Positions 1-8,996 of a stretch of DNA of 64,000 nucleotides are shown here, piece after piece; positions within the stretch are counted from its first letter, which is position 1; the number at the start of each line of letters is the position of its first letter. Under the pieces are notes generated by a model that worked only from the letters and a program-made list of their open reading frames with translations, was not told the DNA's origin and ran no database searches. Both the position numbers and the translations under genes were made by a program. The stretch comes from Pengzhenrongella frigida (GTDB lineage Bacteria > Actinomycetota > Actinomycetes > Actinomycetales > Cellulomonadaceae), in the NCBI RefSeq assembly GCF_004168625.1, contig NZ_SDWW01000013.1:1-64000 (forward strand). The letters are read 5' to 3'.

Positions 1-251
1 AGCTCGTACGCCTCATCGAAGAGCGCCAACGCCCCCGCCCCCGCCAGATCCGCCGCCACCACCAGCGCCAACGCCTCCACCTGCACCCGCACCACCGCCA
101 ACCGCTCCGCCACCGACAGACCCTCCGGCAGCGGCGGCGAGGTGGGCGGGAGCGAGTGGCCGGGCCGGAGCGGCGAGGCAGGCGGGAGCGGCGAGGCGGG
201 CGGCGCGAACGGCACCTCGGGCAACGAGCGCTCACCTTCATCGAAGTCCAC
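1..251 (-). CDS. DUF222 / HNH endonuclease family protein, N-terminal fragment cut by the left edge
   Basis: Reading the minus strand from a GTG at 251-249 gives an open frame of 83 residues that runs off the left edge. It starts VDFDEGERSLPEVPF, passes through a Pro/Ser-rich linker, and then reads VAERLAVVRVQVEALALV followed by AADLAGAGALALFDEAYEL. This is the kind of helical start seen in the DUF222 (13E12 repeat) proteins that are abundant in actinobacteria and usually carry a C-terminal HNH nuclease domain. That domain would lie outside the window. No ATG or GTG is found further upstream in this frame for at least 45 nt. The family assignment rests on resemblance of a short N-terminus only, so the nuclease part is inferred. 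Confidence 0.6.
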   Translation of the reverse strand, partial: MDFDEGERSLPEVPFAPPASPLPPASPLRPGHSLPPTSPPLPEGLSVAERLAVVRVQVEALALVVAADLAGAGALALFDEAYE

Positions 252-651
252 CGCGCACCCCCTCTCACCGACGACCGCATCACCGCATCCACATTCGCGG
301 CAATTCCTGTGCCCCAAACACTACCGACCGCCACTGACATTGCCGGTCGGCTGCCAACGTCGGGGTCGGGCATTCTCTGAAATGTCGCTGAATCTGTGGA
401 TGAGCATTCAGAACAATGACCTGTGCACGGGTCGATCGCCTTGAATAGGAGCGATGAGGACGGGTCGGTGAGGATAGGGAGGTGAAGACGGGGGCAGCAG
501 GGAAAGAGCGTCGGAGGCCGGCGCTGTCGACCTGCCAGACCCCCTGCCTCGTCACCACCGTGGTCGATCGGGGTGCCCCACGTCGCGAGTCGACCGGCCA
601 CGCCTCCGCCCGACCGCTACGGTCGAACTCAGAGGCGATCAGGAGGCTGCG
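252..651. other. Intergenic region, no gene seen
   Basis: These 400 bases are locally less GC-rich than the flanking genes and hold no convincing coding frame. A -10-like TAGTGT lies on the minus strand at 323-318 and could serve the divergent DUF222 gene. An AGGAGG-like ribosome site directly precedes the ATG at 652. I see no hairpin or repeat worth naming. Confidence 0.5.
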
Positions 652-1083
652 ATGCCGAACGTCCAGACGAGCGTGCTGCGAACCGCTACGGCCCTGAGCA
701 ACCGGCTGTATCGGCGGTCCGGGGGCCGGTTGATGGGGAGCGTGCACGGCGTCCCGGTTCTGCTGCTCACCGTCGCCGATCGCACGACCGGGGTTCCGCA
801 CACCACCCCGGTGCCCTTCGTCCAGGACGGGAGCCGGCTGGTCGTCACGGGGTCGGCCGGCGGGAGTCCGGACGAGCCGCAGTGGTTCACGAACCTGCGG
901 CACGCGCATCGCGCCGTGGTCGAGGTGGGCAAGAAGCGGTACGACGTCATCGTCTCGATCGTCGGGCCCGACGAGCACGAAGCGTTGTGGGAGCGAGTCC
1001 GGACCCATTCGCCGTTCTTCGCCGGCGACCAGAGCACGGTCGACCGCCAGGTCCCGATGGCAACCCTGACGCGGACCTGGTAG
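652..1083 (+). CDS. Nitroreductase / deazaflavin (F420)-dependent oxidoreductase, Ddn-like
   Basis: A 143-residue protein of the short split-barrel family (PF04075) that includes mycobacterial Ddn and other F420H2-dependent quinone reductases. The sequence shows the family pattern: an N-terminal helix, then VHGVPVLLLTVADRTTGVPH and the strand TTPVPFVQDGSRLVVTGSAGG, which form the barrel and cofactor-binding edge. WFTNLRHAHRAVVEVG and a C-terminal VPMATLTRTW follow. Length is typical. The start is supported by AGGAGG about 6 nt upstream. A likely role is two-electron reduction of quinones or xenobiotics with F420H2. The F420-dependent LLM enzyme at 41500-42372 is consistent with F420 being made by the organism. 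The substrate cannot be read from the sequence. Confidence 0.85.
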   Translation: MPNVQTSVLRTATALSNRLYRRSGGRLMGSVHGVPVLLLTVADRTTGVPHTTPVPFVQDGSRLVVTGSAGGSPDEPQWFTNLRHAHRAVVEVGKKRYDVIVSIVGPDEHEALWERVRTHSPFFAGDQSTVDRQVPMATLTRTW

Positions 1084-1172
1084 CGGCCGACGTCCAGCAC
1101 GTCCAGCACGGTCGGCACGGTCGGCACCAGGTCGCTGATGTGCGCGGCTGCGTGCGCTAGGGTCGCGGACCC

Positions 1173-1895
1173 ATGGACGCCACCGCAGGAGTCGAGCTGG
1201 TCGCCGTCCCGCCGGGGATCGTGACGCTCTCCGACCGGCGCACGCAGCACCGCTGGTCGATCGAGCTCGAGCCGTACGAGCTTTCCGTCTACCCGGTCAC
1301 GCAGGCGCAGTATGCGCAGGTCACCGGCCTGCGCCCGAGCGCCGCGCCGGGCGGCGACCGGGTACCGGTCGCCGGCGTCTCGTGGTGGGACGCGGTCGCC
1401 TTCTGCAACGCCGCGTCCCGACTCGAGGGGCTGACCCCCGCCTACCGGCTCCCCACCACGGGCGATCTCCCCACCCCGGGCGATCTCCCCACCCCAGGCG
1501 ATCTCGACGAGATCGGGTGGGACGTCTCCGCCGACGGGTACCGACTGCCGTCCGAGGCCGAGTGGGAGCACGCGTGCCGGGCAGCCACGACCGGCGCCCG
1601 GTACGGCGAGCTCGACGAGATCGCCTGGTATCGCGGCAACTCCGGCGAGCGGATCCACGACGTCGGCGGCAAGCAGCCCAACGCCTGGGGCCTGCACGAC
1701 CTGCTCGGCAACGTCTGGGAGTGGTGCTGGGACCTCTACGACCCCGAGGTCTACGGCACCTACCGCGTGCTGCGCGGCGGCGGCTGGTTCGACGAGCACT
1801 GGAGCTGCCGAGCCTCGGTGCGGCGCCGCAGCCACCCGACCTTCCGGATCGACGACGTCGGCTTCCGCGTCGCGCGCTCCGTCGGGAGGGGCTGA
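1173..1895 (+). CDS. SUMF1 / formylglycine-generating-enzyme-like domain protein, active-site cysteine pair incomplete
   Basis: A 240-residue single-domain protein of the SUMF1/EgtB/PvdO fold. It shows the usual landmarks YPVTQAQYAQV, VPVAGVSWWDAVAFCNAAS, YRLPSEAEWEHACRA, GLHDLLGNVWEWCWD, RVLRGGGWFD and DDVGFRVARS. True aerobic formylglycine-generating enzymes use two cysteines just after the GGS strand. Here that stretch reads GGGWFDEHWSCRASVR, so the first cysteine position is Asp and only the second is Cys. Sulfatase-modifying activity is therefore doubtful. A Pro/Gly-rich insert made of three 18-bp repeats sits at about residues 93-110. The ATG follows a -10-like TAGGGT at 1158-1163 by 9 nt and has no clear ribosome site. 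The stop lies 1 bp from the stop of the convergent next gene. Confidence 0.8.
   Translation: MDATAGVELVAVPPGIVTLSDRRTQHRWSIELEPYELSVYPVTQAQYAQVTGLRPSAAPGGDRVPVAGVSWWDAVAFCNAASRLEGLTPAYRLPTTGDLPTPGDLPTPGDLDEIGWDVSADGYRLPSEAEWEHACRAATTGARYGELDEIAWYRGNSGERIHDVGGKQPNAWGLHDLLGNVWEWCWDLYDPEVYGTYRVLRGGGWFDEHWSCRASVRRRSHPTFRIDDVGFRVARSVGRG
1449..1502 (+). repeat. Three 18-bp in-frame tandem repeats inside the SUMF1-like gene
   Basis: Units 1449-1466, 1467-1484 and 1485-1502 differ from each other by one or two bases. Each encodes Leu-Pro-Thr-(Thr/Pro)-Gly-Asp. The repeat expands a surface loop of the SUMF1 fold. Because 18 is a multiple of three, copy-number change would alter loop length without breaking the frame. 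Confidence 0.9.
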
Positions 1896-1896
1896 C

Positions 1897-2841
1897 TCAG
1901 CAGGTCGCCCAGGCGGTGCACCCGCTGCTCTCGAGGGTCGGCTCGATGGGCGTGTCGGTCGCGGGGCCCTCCTCGACCATGGTCGCGTGCGCGCCGTCCA
2001 GGCCCCGCTCCTCGAGCAGCCGGCCGTCGACCGGGTCGAAGACCATCACGAAGGTGCCGCCGAGGGCGTCGGTGTGCTCGAAGAGCGAGCCGGTCCGGCC
2101 GGCCGCGTCACTCACCCCGGGGGTGACCGAAGAGCTCGGCTGGGCGGCCATGACGGTCCACAGCGCCGTCCGCAACGCGGGCGAGGCGGGGGTACGGAGC
2201 AGGAGGTCGCGGGCCATGCTGACGACCTTGTCGTCGTCGGTGCCCACGCCGCGATCGGGCTCGACGCTGCCGCGGATCACGGCTTCCAGGGCCACGGGCT
2301 CGGTCGGCAGGGCGTACAGCGCGTCCCAGCCGATGAGCACCCAGGCGCCGTCGATCAGCAGGTTCCCCCATGCCCCTGGACCGACCCCCGACGCGTTCGC
2401 CAGATCGTCGTCGAAGACGAGCAGGCCGGGCTCGGTGTGACCGGCCCAGAACTCCATCCGCTCCACCTCGCCGGCGGCGTCGGTCGACTCCCAGATCGTG
2501 TGCCAGTACGGCGCGTCGGGCCAGCCCGGATCGACCGGCACGACGTCCACCAGGCTGAGATCCTCCGACGGGTCGGGGTCGGGGTCGGCACCGTCCTCCC
2601 CCGCCACCCGCAGGACTCCATTGCCGGCAGGGACGACGTCGGGCGACTGCCAGGGCTGAAGGGCGAGCGCCCAACCGGTCCCCGCCAGCACCAGGGTCAC
2701 CGCAAGGCCGGCGCTCGTGCGGGTGGTCGCCCGGCGCCGACGCGCTCGCGACACGACCCGGGTGGTGTCCACCGTGAGGGCGGGACGGACCGCGTCGATC
2801 CGGTCGAGCAGATCGCGCGAGAAGTCGTCGCTGTGGGTCAT
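1897..2841 (-). CDS. Single-pass membrane protein coupled to an ECF sigma factor (possible anti-sigma or CU044_5270-like protein)
   Basis: A 314-residue protein. Residues 1-40 are cytoplasmic with a basic stretch RARRRR, residues about 44-63 form one membrane helix, and the remainder is an extracytoplasmic, acidic, Trp- and Asp-rich domain ending near two Cys residues (SSGCTAWATC). Its ATG overlaps the stop of the upstream sigma factor gene by 4 bp (ATGA), so translation is probably coupled. The architecture (short N-terminus, TM, large outside domain) fits the membrane proteins that accompany SigE-family ECF sigma factors in actinobacteria. No zinc-binding HxxxCxxC anti-sigma motif is visible in the short cytoplasmic part. 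Function as a signal receptor or sigma antagonist is inferred from position only. Confidence 0.65.
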   Translation of the reverse strand: MTHSDDFSRDLLDRIDAVRPALTVDTTRVVSRARRRRATTRTSAGLAVTLVLAGTGWALALQPWQSPDVVPAGNGVLRVAGEDGADPDPDPSEDLSLVDVVPVDPGWPDAPYWHTIWESTDAAGEVERMEFWAGHTEPGLLVFDDDLANASGVGPGAWGNLLIDGAWVLIGWDALYALPTEPVALEAVIRGSVEPDRGVGTDDDKVVSMARDLLLRTPASPALRTALWTVMAAQPSSSVTPGVSDAAGRTGSLFEHTDALGGTFVMVFDPVDGRLLEERGLDGAHATMVEEGPATDTPIEPTLESSGCTAWATC

Positions 2842-3485
2842 GACCTGCTCCTTGGGTGTGGGGTTCCGGTGGTGTTCGCGGACGCGCTCTGCCTGGACTG
2901 GTCGAGCTCGCTGCGCAGGAGCGCCATCCCTCGCGACGCGGTCGACTTCACGGTGCCGACCGAGACACCGAGGTCCGCCGCGACCTCGCGCTCGGAGAGC
3001 CCGTCGAGGTGGCGCAGGACGACGATCCGTCGCTGCCGCGTGCTCAGGGTCGCCAGCGCCCGGACCAGCTGGTCGCGCTCCGCATGGCCCTCCGCGGCGC
3101 TGGCGACGGCGCCCTCGGGGACGTCCCGGGGATCCATCAGGACCTCCCGCCGACGCTTGCGCCACGTGTCGATCCGCAGATTCGCCAGGGTGCGACGCGT
3201 GTACGCCAGCGGATCACGCTGCCGCGCCGTCGACCACGACAGGTAGGTGCGCATCAACGCCTGCTGGACCAGCTCCTCGGCCCGGTGCTCGTCGCCGCAC
3301 AGCAACCAGGCGGTCCGGGCCAGCCCGGGTGCGGCCCGCTCCATGAAGACGGTGAACTCGGCGTCGCGGTCGCCCGCACCAGCGGGGAGCCCGATCACCT
3401 CGGTGCCGACCGCCAGGCCGACCTCAGCGCCGACCTCCGTCGACTCCCCGTCAGGGGGCCCCTCTGCAGCTATCAGCACGCTCAT
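2838..3485 (-). CDS. SigE-family ECF RNA polymerase sigma factor
   Basis: A 215-residue group 4 (ECF) sigma-70 factor. Region 2 spans about residues 45-115 and includes WLLCGDEHRAEELVQQALMR and AYTRRTLANLRIDTWRKRRR. Region 4 spans about residues 140-195 with LSTRQRRIVVLRHLDGLSER and a helix-turn-helix EVAADLGVSVGTVKSTASRG. It would direct RNA polymerase to its own promoter set. The start chosen is the ATG at 3485, which gives an N-terminal extension of about 40 variable residues; an upstream in-frame start at 3548 is less likely. The gene is followed with 4-bp overlap by a membrane protein gene, the usual place for a partner of such a factor. Confidence 0.85.
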   Translation of the reverse strand: MSVLIAAEGPPDGESTEVGAEVGLAVGTEVIGLPAGAGDRDAEFTVFMERAAPGLARTAWLLCGDEHRAEELVQQALMRTYLSWSTARQRDPLAYTRRTLANLRIDTWRKRRREVLMDPRDVPEGAVASAAEGHAERDQLVRALATLSTRQRRIVVLRHLDGLSEREVAADLGVSVGTVKSTASRGMALLRSELDQSRQSASANTTGTPHPRSRS

Positions 3486-3584
3486 GACTAGAACACGATC
3501 GGGCACACCCAAAGGTTGAGTCCTCGGCCGCGCCGCCCGAAGAGTCACCCGTTCAGCGCTCCAGGGCCCTCACAGCGGCCGATC

Positions 3585-3595
3585 GGGAGCGTTCT
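3585..3595. promoter_or_regulatory. Imperfect second CebR-like half site
   Basis: GGGAGCGTTCT at 3585-3595 matches the left half of the strong operator 64 bp downstream but has a degraded right half. It may be an auxiliary site for the same regulator. Confidence 0.35.
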
Positions 3596-3648
3596 GACAC
3601 CGCACTGATGCTCCTGGGTCGGGTTCGCGCTAGGATTTTGCCGGGCCG

Positions 3649-3662
3649 TGGGAGCGCTCCTA
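3649..3662. promoter_or_regulatory. CebR/LacI-type operator upstream of cellobiose phosphorylase
   Basis: TGGGAGCGCTCCTA at 3649-3662 differs at one position from the palindromic operator TGGGAGCGCTCCCA known for CebR, the cellobiose-responsive LacI-family repressor of actinobacteria. It lies 13 nt after a -10-like TAGGAT at 3631-3636 and about 127 bp before the cellobiose phosphorylase start. This is where a repressor would block initiation or early elongation. The regulator gene itself is not in this window. Confidence 0.8.
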
Positions 3663-3788
3663 CGCATCTGGCCCCGACACTGTTCTGAACGCACCACACT
3701 CGTCGAATGCAACAAGGACTCCGCACAGGTGCGGATGTCCGGCAGGACACGGAGCGCGACTGCGTCCGACCAACCCGGAAGGTGCTCC

Positions 3789-6278
3789 ATGCGCTACGGC
3801 CACTTCGATGACGACGCACGCGAATATGTCATCACCACGCCCCACACCCCGTACCCGTGGATCAACTACCTCGGGTCCGAGCAGTTCTTCTCCCTGCTGT
3901 CCCACCAGGCGGGCGGCTACTCGTTCTACCGCGACGCGAAGATGCGGCGGCTGACGCGCTACCGCTACAACAACATCCCGTCCGACGCCGGCGGGCGGTA
4001 CTTCTACATCAACGACGGCGGCGACGTGTGGACGCCGTCGTGGATGCCGGTCAAGGCCGACCTGGACCACTTCGAGTGCCGCCACGGCCTCGGCTACTCC
4101 AAGATCACGGGCGAGCGCGGCGGGCTGAGCGTCGAGTCGCTGTTCTTCGTCCCGATGGGTGAGAACGCCGAGGTGCAGAAGGTCACGCTGACCAACACCT
4201 CCGACGCGACCAAGTCCGTCACGCTGTTCTCGTTCGTCGAGTTCTGCCTGTGGAACGCCCAGGACGACCAGACGAACTACCAGCGCAACCTGTCCATCGG
4301 CGAGGTCGAGGTCGAGGCGTTCAACGGCACGAGCAGCGCGATCTACCACAAGACGGAGTACCGCGAGCGTCGCGACCACTACGCCGTCTACGGCGTCAAC
4401 GCCGAGGCCGCCGGCTTCGACACCGATCGCGACGCCTTCGTGGGGGCGTACAACTCCCTCGGCGAGGCGGCCGTCCCGTTCGCCGGGAAGTCCACCAACT
4501 CGGTCGCGAGCGGCTGGTACCCGATCGCCTCCCACAGCCTCGAGATCACCCTCGAGCCGGGCGCGTCCACCAGCTACACGTTCGTCCTCGGGTACATCGA
4601 GAACCCGGACGAGGAGAAGTGGGTCCCCGCCGACGAGGCCGCCGGCATCAAGGCCCTGCAGGTCATCAACAAGACTCGCGCCCACGAGCTGCTCGCCCGC
4701 TTCGCCACCACGGAGCAGACCGACGCCGCCTTCGACAAGCTGGTCGCCCACTGGAACGAGCTGCTCTCCGGCTACTCCGTGACCAGCGGCGACTCCAAGC
4801 TCGACCGGATGGTCAACATCTGGAACCAGTACCAGTGCATGGTCACCTTCAACATGTCCCGCTCGGCGTCGTACTTCGAGACGGGGATCGGGCGCGGGAT
4901 GGGCTTCCGCGACTCCAACCAGGACCTGCTCGGCTTCGTCCACCTCATCCCCGAGCGCGCCCGCGAGCGCATCCTCGACATCGCCGCCACGCAGCTCCCG
5001 GACGGCTCCGCGTACCACCAGTACCAGCCGCTCACCAAGCGTGGGAACGACGACATCGGGTCGGGCTTCAACGACGACCCGCTCTGGCTGATCCTCGGGG
5101 TCGCGGGGTACCTCAAGGAGACCGGCGACTTCGGGATCCTCGACGAGATGGTGCCGTTCGACAACGACGAGTCGCTCGCGGCCCCGCTGTTCGAGCACCT
5201 GACCCGCTCGTTCACGTTCACGGTGAACAACCTCGGTCCGCACGGGTTGCCACTGATCGGCCGCGCCGACTGGAACGACTGCCTCAACCTCAACTGCTTC
5301 TCCACGACGCCGGGTGAGTCGTTCCAGACCACCGAGAACCAGTCCGGCGGGGTCGCGGAGTCGGTCTTCATCGCGGCGATGTTCGTGCACATCGGCCCGG
5401 AGTACGCCGAGCTCGCCGAACGGCGTGGCATGCCCGACGTCGCCGAGGCGGCCCGGGCAGCCGTCGCCCAGGTGCGCGAGGCCACGCTCACGCACGGCTG
5501 GGACGGGGAGTGGTTCCTGCGGGCGTACGACTTCTACGGCAACAAGATCGGCACCGACTCCAAGCCCGAGGGAAAGATCTGGATCGAGCCGCAGGGCTTC
5601 GCCGTCATGGCCGGCATCGGCACCGAGGTGCCCGCCGACGGCGGCCCGAGCATCGCCGAGCGCGCACTGGAGTCGGTCAGCACGATGCTCGGCACGGACC
5701 ACGGTCTCGTGCTGCAGTACCCCGCGTACCAGAGCTACCAGATCGAGCTCGGCGAGGTGTCCACCTACCCGCCGGGGTACAAGGAGAACGGTGGCATCTT
5801 CTGCCACAACAACCCGTGGGTGATCATCGGCGAGACCGTGGTCGGCAACGGTGCGCGCGCGTTCGACTACTACAAGCGCATCGCCCCGGCGTACCGCGAG
5901 GACATCGGCGAGGTGCACAAGCTCGAGCCGTACGTGTACGCGCAGATGATCGCCGGCAAGGAGGCCAGCCGCCACGGTGAGGCGAAGAACTCCTGGCTCA
6001 CCGGCACGGCGGCGTGGAACTTCGTCGCGGTCAGCCAGCACCTGCTCGGGGTGCGGACCGACTACGACGCCCTCATCGTCGACCCGTGCATCGGGCCGGA
6101 GGTGCCGGAGTTCACCGTGCGCCGTCGGGCCCGCGGTGCGACCTACGTCATCACGGTGCACAACGGCGGCGGCAAGGGCGCGAGCTTGACCGTCGACGGC
6201 GTCCCGATCGAGGGCAACGCGATCCCGTACGCGCCCGCCGGGTCGACCGTGCAGGTCGAGGTCACCGTCACGGCCTGA
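3789..6278 (+). CDS. cbp: Cellobiose phosphorylase (GH94)
   Basis: An 829-residue cytoplasmic enzyme that splits cellobiose with phosphate into glucose and alpha-glucose-1-phosphate, saving ATP during cellulose use. It is close to the Cellulomonas enzymes over its whole length. The N-terminal beta-sandwich spans about residues 1-270, the (alpha/alpha)6 catalytic barrel about 300-740, and a C-terminal beta domain ends at 829. The general acid lies in RADWNDCLN at Asp494, which matches Asp490 of the C. gilvus enzyme. [20 protein letters not shown] carries substrate and phosphate contacts. The ATG at 3789 is preceded by GGAAGG and matches known family starts ([14 protein letters not shown]); more upstream starts would give a non-homologous extension. 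A CebR-type operator lies upstream and a strong terminator downstream, so it is probably monocistronic. No transporter genes adjoin it. Confidence 0.97.
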   Translation: MRYGHFDDDAREYVITTPHTPYPWINYLGSEQFFSLLSHQAGGYSFYRDAKMRRLTRYRYNNIPSDAGGRYFYINDGGDVWTPSWMPVKADLDHFECRHGLGYSKITGERGGLSVESLFFVPMGENAEVQKVTLTNTSDATKSVTLFSFVEFCLWNAQDDQTNYQRNLSIGEVEVEAFNGTSSAIYHKTEYRERRDHYAVYGVNAEAAGFDTDRDAFVGAYNSLGEAAVPFAGKSTNSVASGWYPIASHSLEITLEPGASTSYTFVLGYIENPDEEKWVPADEAAGIKALQVINKTRAHELLARFATTEQTDAAFDKLVAHWNELLSGYSVTSGDSKLDRMVNIWNQYQCMVTFNMSRSASYFETGIGRGMGFRDSNQDLLGFVHLIPERARERILDIAATQLPDGSAYHQYQPLTKRGNDDIGSGFNDDPLWLILGVAGYLKETGDFGILDEMVPFDNDESLAAPLFEHLTRSFTFTVNNLGPHGLPLIGRADWNDCLNLNCFSTTPGESFQTTENQSGGVAESVFIAAMFVHIGPEYAELAERRGMPDVAEAARAAVAQVREATLTHGWDGEWFLRAYDFYGNKIGTDSKPEGKIWIEPQGFAVMAGIGTEVPADGGPSIAERALESVSTMLGTDHGLVLQYPAYQSYQIELGEVSTYPPGYKENGGIFCHNNPWVIIGETVVGNGARAFDYYKRIAPAYREDIGEVHKLEPYVYAQMIAGKEASRHGEAKNSWLTGTAAWNFVAVSQHLLGVRTDYDALIVDPCIGPEVPEFTVRRRARGATYVITVHNGGGKGASLTVDGVPIEGNAIPYAPAGSTVQVEVTVTA

Positions 6279-6294
6279 CCCGTCCGGCGCCCAC

Positions 6295-6338
6295 CGAAGG
6301 GCCCGCGTGCTGCCGGCAGGCAGGGCGCGGGCCCTTCG
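6295..6338 (+). terminator. Rho-independent-type terminator after cellobiose phosphorylase
   Basis: CGAAGGGCCCGCG at 6295-6307 pairs with CGCGGGCCCTTCG at 6326-6338 around an 18-nt loop, starting 17 nt after the stop codon. A short T-containing stretch (TGTCTGTTG) follows. The 13-bp GC-rich stem is the strongest hairpin in this part of the window. Confidence 0.85.
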
Positions 6339-6353
6339 TGTCTGTTGACGGGC

Positions 6354-6363
6354 GGAGCGCTCC
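6354..6363. promoter_or_regulatory. CebR-like operator core upstream of the GNAT gene
   Basis: The perfect palindrome GGAGCGCTCC at 6354-6363 shares the central 10 bp of the operator at 3649-3662. It lies between the terminator and the next gene, about 70 bp upstream of the GTG at 6432. The flanking bases do not match the full operator. It may be a real secondary site or chance in GC-rich DNA. Confidence 0.35.
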
Positions 6364-6419
6364 TGACCCGCCGAGCTCTCCCCGGCCGGCGCAGCCTCGC
6401 CCCCGTGCCGGGGGTGCGG

Positions 6420-6425
6420 CAGACT
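6420..6425 (+). promoter_or_regulatory. -10 box of a probable leaderless GNAT transcript
   Basis: CAGACT lies exactly 6 nt before the GTG at 6432, the same spacing as other leaderless starts in this window. No upstream ribosome site is present. The hexamer matches the -10 consensus only at the key A and T positions. Confidence 0.4.
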
Positions 6426-6431
6426 CGTGGA

Positions 6432-7514
6432 GTGAATCTCGGATCCGACCCTGCACCCGTTCCCGCCCCGGACTACCCGGAGGTCGCGGCCACGGCCCTC
6501 CCGCCCGGCTGGGTCGCCGTCACCCCGCAGGCCGTCGACGCGGGCGACCTGCTCGCCCTGCTGCACCGGCACGAGCTCGTCGCGCACGGCAGCGCCTCGA
6601 CCACCCGCGCCACCGTCGACGGCGACCTCAGCGCGGCGGGCCTGCAGACCCGCCGTCACCAGCTGCTCCGCGACGAGTCGGCCAGGGCACGGGCCTGGGC
6701 GACGATCTACGACCGGGCCGCGGGCCGCGTGCTGGTGTCCGTCGTGGTGGACCCCGACCTCGAGCCGCGCACGGCCGACCTGGTCGCCGACGCACTGTTC
6801 ACCTGGGCGGCCTACGCCTCCGCCGACCTCGGGTTCGACCGCGGCCTGGCCGTCACCCAGATGGACAGCGGCGCCTTCGCCGACGACGCGCGGCAGCAGC
6901 GCTGGCTCGCCAACGCCGGCTTCACGCACACCCGGACCTGGTGGCAGATGAGCCGCCCGGTCACGCCGGCGGACGCCGCCCCCGAGGGTCGGTCCGAGCC
7001 GCACCCGGGCGTCGTCGTGCGCCGGGTCCGCCTGGCCGACGACGGACTCCCGGCCCAGGTCGACCTCATCACCGTGCACGACGTGCTCGAGGAGGCGTTC
7101 ACCGACCACTTCAACCACCACGTCGAGACGTTCGACGAGTTCACCTCCCGGCTGCGCGAGGACCCGGGGCACCGCTGGGACCACTGGTGGATCGCCGAGC
7201 TCGTGGACGACTCGTCACCGGCCCCCCGGCCCGCCGGGGTGCTCGTCGGAGCCGTCTCCCCCGGCGCGGGCGACGCTCCGGACGGGAGCTACGTCGCCTA
7301 CCTCGGTGTGCTGCAGTCCGCTCGTGGCCGGGGCGTCGCCCGGTCGCTGCTGACCGCGGTCGTCGTCGATGCCGCCGAACGCGGCCGTGACCGCGTCGGG
7401 CTCGAGGTCGACGCCGACTCCCCCACGGGCGCCGTCGACCTCTACACCTCGGAGGGTTTCCGCACGGCGTACATCACCCAGTCGTGGCACCGCGACCTTC
7501 CGGTGGGTTCCTGA
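6432..7514 (+). CDS. Tandem GNAT-family N-acetyltransferase
   Basis: A 360-residue protein with two GNAT-like halves. The C-terminal half (about 200-355) carries the acetyl-CoA loop signature [20 protein letters not shown] and ends with [20 protein letters not shown], typical of GNAT strand 5 and beyond. The N-terminal half (about 20-180) has the same order of strands with a weaker cofactor loop. Tandem GNATs of this size in actinobacteria are usually annotated by fold only, so the acceptor (amine, peptide or small molecule) is unknown. The start is uncertain: a GTG at 6432 six nt after a -10-like hexamer is chosen, while an in-frame upstream start at 6345 would add 29 unlikely residues. Confidence 0.8.
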   Translation: MNLGSDPAPVPAPDYPEVAATALPPGWVAVTPQAVDAGDLLALLHRHELVAHGSASTTRATVDGDLSAAGLQTRRHQLLRDESARARAWATIYDRAAGRVLVSVVVDPDLEPRTADLVADALFTWAAYASADLGFDRGLAVTQMDSGAFADDARQQRWLANAGFTHTRTWWQMSRPVTPADAAPEGRSEPHPGVVVRRVRLADDGLPAQVDLITVHDVLEEAFTDHFNHHVETFDEFTSRLREDPGHRWDHWWIAELVDDSSPAPRPAGVLVGAVSPGAGDAPDGSYVAYLGVLQSARGRGVARSLLTAVVVDAAERGRDRVGLEVDADSPTGAVDLYTSEGFRTAYITQSWHRDLPVGS

Positions 7515-7621
7515 CCGAGCGACAGCCCTCACCGGGCACGCGTTTCGCTCAGCGGGGGCGCCGATCGGCCGATGGGGTCGTGAACCACGTCAGGATCGCC
7601 GCCTCGAAGGACACCCTCACC

Positions 7622-8989
7622 ATGACGATGCCCACCCGGCCCACCCGTTCCGGCGCGATGAACCTGCTCCCGCTGGGGATACCGCTCAGCGACCAGCACT
7701 GGAACCAGCGCCACCGGCTCATCCTCGTCGTGCTCGCCCTGCACCTGCCGATCCTGGCCGCCCTCGCGGTCTTCGGCGGGCAGGGCACGCAAGCCGCGCA
7801 CGGTGCCCATGGTGGCGGCGGGGGCGGCGGGATCAGCGCGATGGCCCTGCTCGAGTTCGGCGTCCTGGTCCTCCTGCCCGGCCTGATCGCCCTGGTGCCC
7901 GGCAACCGCACGCTCGCGTCCTCCGCTGCCGCCCTGGCCCTGCTCGGGACGTCAGCGACGATGGTCGAGCTGCTGGGGGGCGCGACGTCGGCCCACTTCA
8001 GCTTCTTCGTCAGCCTCGCGTTCATCGCGCTCTACCAGAGCTGGCCGGTCTACCTGCTCGCCGTGGCCTTCACCGCGATCCACCACGTCGCGATGGCCCT
8101 GTGGATGCCGATGAACCTGTTCACCCCGGGCTCTCCAGAGGCATCGAACCCCGTGATGTGGGCCCTGGTCCACGCGGTCTTCATCCTCGCCGGGGCCGCG
8201 GGCCAGGTCACCTTCTGGCGGTTCGCGGAGGCGTCGCAGATCGACGCCGCGGAGGCCGAGACCCAGGCCAAGAACGTGCTGGCGGAACAGCTGCTCAGCG
8301 AGCAGGAGGGAACCCTGTCGCGCGAGACGGCTGCGCGCGAGATCGCGGAGGCGCTCGACCAGCAACGCGCGGACCGCGCAGGCATCGACGCCCAGCTGGA
8401 GGTCCTGTCCGGGGCGACCCACACCGTCTCGGGTGGCGTCTCGGCGGCGGCCGAGGCCGTCAGCTCGATCGACACGGCGATCCGGGAGATCTCCGGGAAC
8501 GTCACGAGCGCGTCGACCGTCGCGGGCGGCGCGGTGGGCCTGGTCCGCGAGACGAGCGACGCCATCGCCCAGCTGAGCAGCGAGGTGGAGCAGATCGGCC
8601 GCCTCGTCGACGCCATCGCCGGCATCGCCGCCCAGACGAACCTCCTGGCCCTCAACGCGACCATCGAAGCCGCCCGGGCCGGCGACGCCGGGAAGGGTTT
8701 CGCGGTGGTCGCGGCCGAGGTCAAGACCCTCGCCCGGGACACGGCGACCGCGACCGAGACGATCGGGGCCCTCTCGCTGCGCATCCAGACGGAGACCGAC
8801 TCGGCGCTGGCGTCGATGGTCCAGGTCTCGTCCGTGATCGAGCAGATCAACGGGTACACCACGAGCATCGCCGCGGCGGTCGAGGAGCAGTCGGCCACCA
8901 CCGCGCTGACGCGGGCGACCTTCGCCGACGTGGCCGAGGGCGCCACGAACATCGCCTCGGCGGTGCAGGAGCTGGCGAGCCGGACCTGA
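7622..8989 (+). CDS. Methyl-accepting chemotaxis protein with a multi-span membrane sensor
   Basis: A 455-residue chemoreceptor-like protein. Residues about 30-195 hold five or six membrane helices with short loops, including a His/Gly-rich loop near residue 60 and [16 protein letters not shown]. Residues about 250-455 form the cytoplasmic signalling coiled coil. The conserved hairpin tip [20 protein letters not shown] followed by [20 protein letters not shown] is intact and would contact CheA and CheW. There is no periplasmic ligand domain and no evident HAMP domain, so sensing is probably in the membrane. The ATG at 7622 has AAGGA about 10 nt upstream. It implies a motile or chemotactic organism, although no che or flagellar genes lie in this window. 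Confidence 0.9.
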   Translation: MTMPTRPTRSGAMNLLPLGIPLSDQHWNQRHRLILVVLALHLPILAALAVFGGQGTQAAHGAHGGGGGGGISAMALLEFGVLVLLPGLIALVPGNRTLASSAAALALLGTSATMVELLGGATSAHFSFFVSLAFIALYQSWPVYLLAVAFTAIHHVAMALWMPMNLFTPGSPEASNPVMWALVHAVFILAGAAGQVTFWRFAEASQIDAAEAETQAKNVLAEQLLSEQEGTLSRETAAREIAEALDQQRADRAGIDAQLEVLSGATHTVSGGVSAAAEAVSSIDTAIREISGNVTSASTVAGGAVGLVRETSDAIAQLSSEVEQIGRLVDAIAGIAAQTNLLALNATIEAARAGDAGKGFAVVAAEVKTLARDTATATETIGALSLRIQTETDSALASMVQVSSVIEQINGYTTSIAAAVEEQSATTALTRATFADVAEGATNIASAVQELASRT

Positions 8990-8996
8990 GCACGGC

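Noticed and set aside
3660-7184. Very long open frame (1174 codons) on the minus strand opposite cellobiose phosphorylase
   Set aside because: It is the GC-rich shadow of the real gene: the plus strand encodes a textbook GH94 enzyme, and the minus frame is Arg/Val/Asp-rich with no domain.
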